Source of the DNA: CAVPCZ01 sp963779225
GTDB lineage: Bacteria > Bacteroidota > Ignavibacteria > UBA10030 > UBA6906
NCBI GenBank assembly: GCA_963779225.1
Contig: CAVZWW010000003.1
Location: 1,426,001-1,490,000, forward strand
Direction of reading: 5' to 3'
DNA length: 64,000 bases
The position numbers were made by a program, and so were the translations under genes. Under the pieces are notes generated by a model. It did no database searches. It had not been told where the DNA came from and saw only the letters and a program-made list of their open reading frames with translations. Position 1 is the stretch's first letter. Each line of letters opens with the position of its first letter. Shown piece after piece: positions 62,817 to 64,000 of the stretch.

Positions 62817-64000
62817 TCACAGAACCCGTCGATAGACGAATACCACCGCTGGCTCGGTCGACCGCCGCGTCGTACGCCACTCCGAAACGGTGAGGGTCAT
62901 GATGTCGGTCGACAGCGTGTACTCGCTCGTGGATGTGGCCGGGAACTTCCCCTGTGACGTTTCCAGATCCAGCATTGATGTCACCACCAGCGTTTCTCCG
63001 TCCGCCTTCCACGCAGCCGAGCTCACTATACTGTCCGACCAGCCGGCGGAGTACCCCATCCGCCGCGTCATCTCCTCCGGCGAGCCGACAGGTGCACCCC
63101 CGATGACAAGCGTCTTCGAGGTCCTCAACTGCCGGTGATGGACGTATCTCTGCTCAAGTGCCGTCGTCGTCATGGTGATGACGTTGCCCCGCAGGTCGAT
63201 CTCCAACTCAAATGCAGTCGGGAAGATGTTCGTGCTCTTCGCAGGGTCGAGTTTCCAGCGGCCGGAAAATGCGGGACGCCGGACCAGAAAACGTTTCGTC
63301 ATCGTCGGCCGCTTGCCCGCCCTGATCATGAACTCCCTGGGCGGGACGACCTCAAATTCCGCCCCCAGACGGTCCACGATGTCCTTCATCCGTTTGACAT
63401 CGTTGTCCTCACGGACGTGCACGGGGAGAAAATAGGGCCTCCGGGGATTGATGCGCGCGAGCTCCTGAAGATCCTCCACCACCTCGTCCCGCGATTTCCG
63501 GACGTCGACATAATAGTTGTAGGAAATGAGCGGACGGCCTTCACGGCAGTCGTAGGTATTGGCCGGACCGTAGCCGTTCAAGAACCCGGCAGCCGCAGGT
63601 ATGTTCTCGTAGTAGGCATCTACAACTCTCTCCGTCAGGTCGGCATTTCCGACCGCGTGGTCCCCTTCGGAAAAGTCCATAATGCCGAATACATGGAGAT
63701 CCATCCGGCGCATCAGTGTGTCCTCCCGGCGCAGTACACCGGGGAGTTTGTCGGACGGGAAATACTTCGGGTAGAAATACCCCGGCCCGCTCAGGCTTCC
63801 GATGAAGTGGTCATTCGGGGTGGCACTTTCATAATAGTACTGAAGTAACGCCGGAGCAACATCGAAGTATTCTTCGTTCGCCTCCCAGCCGTAGGGGATT
63901 TCACCTCTGCCCGGACGGTTCCACGATCCGATGCCCAGTCCATCGCTTTCAATGAGGGTGATATACACCTTGTCCTCGACTCTGGGATCCGGGTTGAATG
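62817..64000 (-). CDS. GxGYxYP-family glycoside-hydrolase-like protein, 5' end outside window
   Basis: The frame is open across the window edge, so the N-terminus is missing; about 394 codons are visible. GPGYFYPKYFP is the GxGYxYP signature that names this family (PF14323-type). Neighbouring conserved stretches are YITLIESDGLGIGSWN and HVREDNDVKRMKDI. A separate C-terminal domain (last about 140 residues) begins SGRWKLDPAKS and looks like a lipocalin-type barrel. The family is only predicted to act on glycosides. It converges on the cytochrome b gene. Confidence 0.8.
   Translation of the reverse strand, partial: FNPDPRVEDKVYITLIESDGLGIGSWNRPGRGEIPYGWEANEEYFDVAPALLQYYYESATPNDHFIGSLSGPGYFYPKYFPSDKLPGVLRREDTLMRRMDLHVFGIMDFSEGDHAVGNADLTERVVDAYYENIPAAAGFLNGYGPANTYDCREGRPLISYNYYVDVRKSRDEVVEDLQELARINPRRPYFLPVHVREDNDVKRMKDIVDRLGAEFEVVPPREFMIRAGKRPTMTKRFLVRRPAFSGRWKLDPAKSTNIFPTAFELEIDLRGNVITMTTTALEQRYVHHRQLRTSKTLVIGGAPVGSPEEMTRRMGYSAGWSDSIVSSAAWKADGETLVVTSMLDLETSQGKFPATSTSEYTLSTDIMTLTVSEWRTTRRSTEPAVVFVYRRVL

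Noticed and set aside
1..64000. tRNA, rRNA, CRISPR array, insertion sequence or prophage
   Set aside because: No cloverleaf T-loop sequence in a fitting context, no regular short repeats with spacers, and no transposase, integrase or phage structural gene was found by reading.

Overview
The window looks like chromosomal DNA of an uncultured member of the Bacteroidota/Chlorobi lineage, most like Ignavibacteria or a relative (inference). GC is in the mid-fifties by eye. Two secreted proteins (14082-15602 and 47406-49775) end in a type IX secretion (T9SS) sorting domain with the NYPNPFNPTT signature, and an orphan copy of that tail lies at 7121-7246. Several receptor-like Ser/Thr kinases carry TPR tails, which is typical of this lineage. 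I see no rRNA, tRNA, CRISPR array, insertion sequence or phage gene.

Layout. 1-9632: a cut-off secreted TPR protein, SDR oxidoreductase, thioesterase, SGNH hydrolase, amino-acid permease, exported O-methyltransferase, a DUF6483-like protein and a GH105 unsaturated glucuronyl/galacturonyl hydrolase. 9758-28119: three paralogous kinase-TPR receptors, the first behind an ACT-domain gene and the third followed by two coupled amidohydrolase genes. Between the kinases lie an NTF2-like protein, a T9SS-sorted protein, a tri-haem cytochrome c and an isoprenoid-synthase-like gene. 28650-35720: a carbohydrate locus with divergent GPH and NCS1-type transporters, a 59-residue membrane protein, a GH78 alpha-L-rhamnosidase and a P460-like cytochrome. 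35813-43340: envelope genes (OmpA family, TPR protein, DUF4136-like lipoprotein, MscS channel, DUF748/AsmA-like giant). 43813-46483: a redox cluster of beta-barrel and Rieske genes, both frameshifted, then a b561-like membrane protein and YceI. 46522-56423: a decayed copy and an intact copy of an HExxH peptidase gene flanking a beta-helix T9SS protein and a hybrid histidine kinase. 56543-64000: TSUP and MFS transporters, DNA glycosylase tag, a Tat-exported aldo/keto reductase, a di-haem cytochrome b with zinc ribbons, and a GxGYxYP glycoside-hydrolase-like gene that leaves the window.

Common thread. Thirteen sites carry the same promoter architecture: TTGAC or a close variant, 17 bp (once 16), then TAnnnT, often extended to TATCTTTG. 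The -35 box continues into CTC or ATC, giving two sub-classes. These sites sit upstream of kinases, transporters and secreted-protein genes and also mark the front ends of decayed genes. GH105, GH78 and the sugar-type transporters suggest use of rhamnose-containing pectin. The window also records gene turnover: a duplicated peptidase with a 256-bp internal deletion, remnants of two kinase-type receptors, an orphan T9SS tail and a degraded secreted protein.
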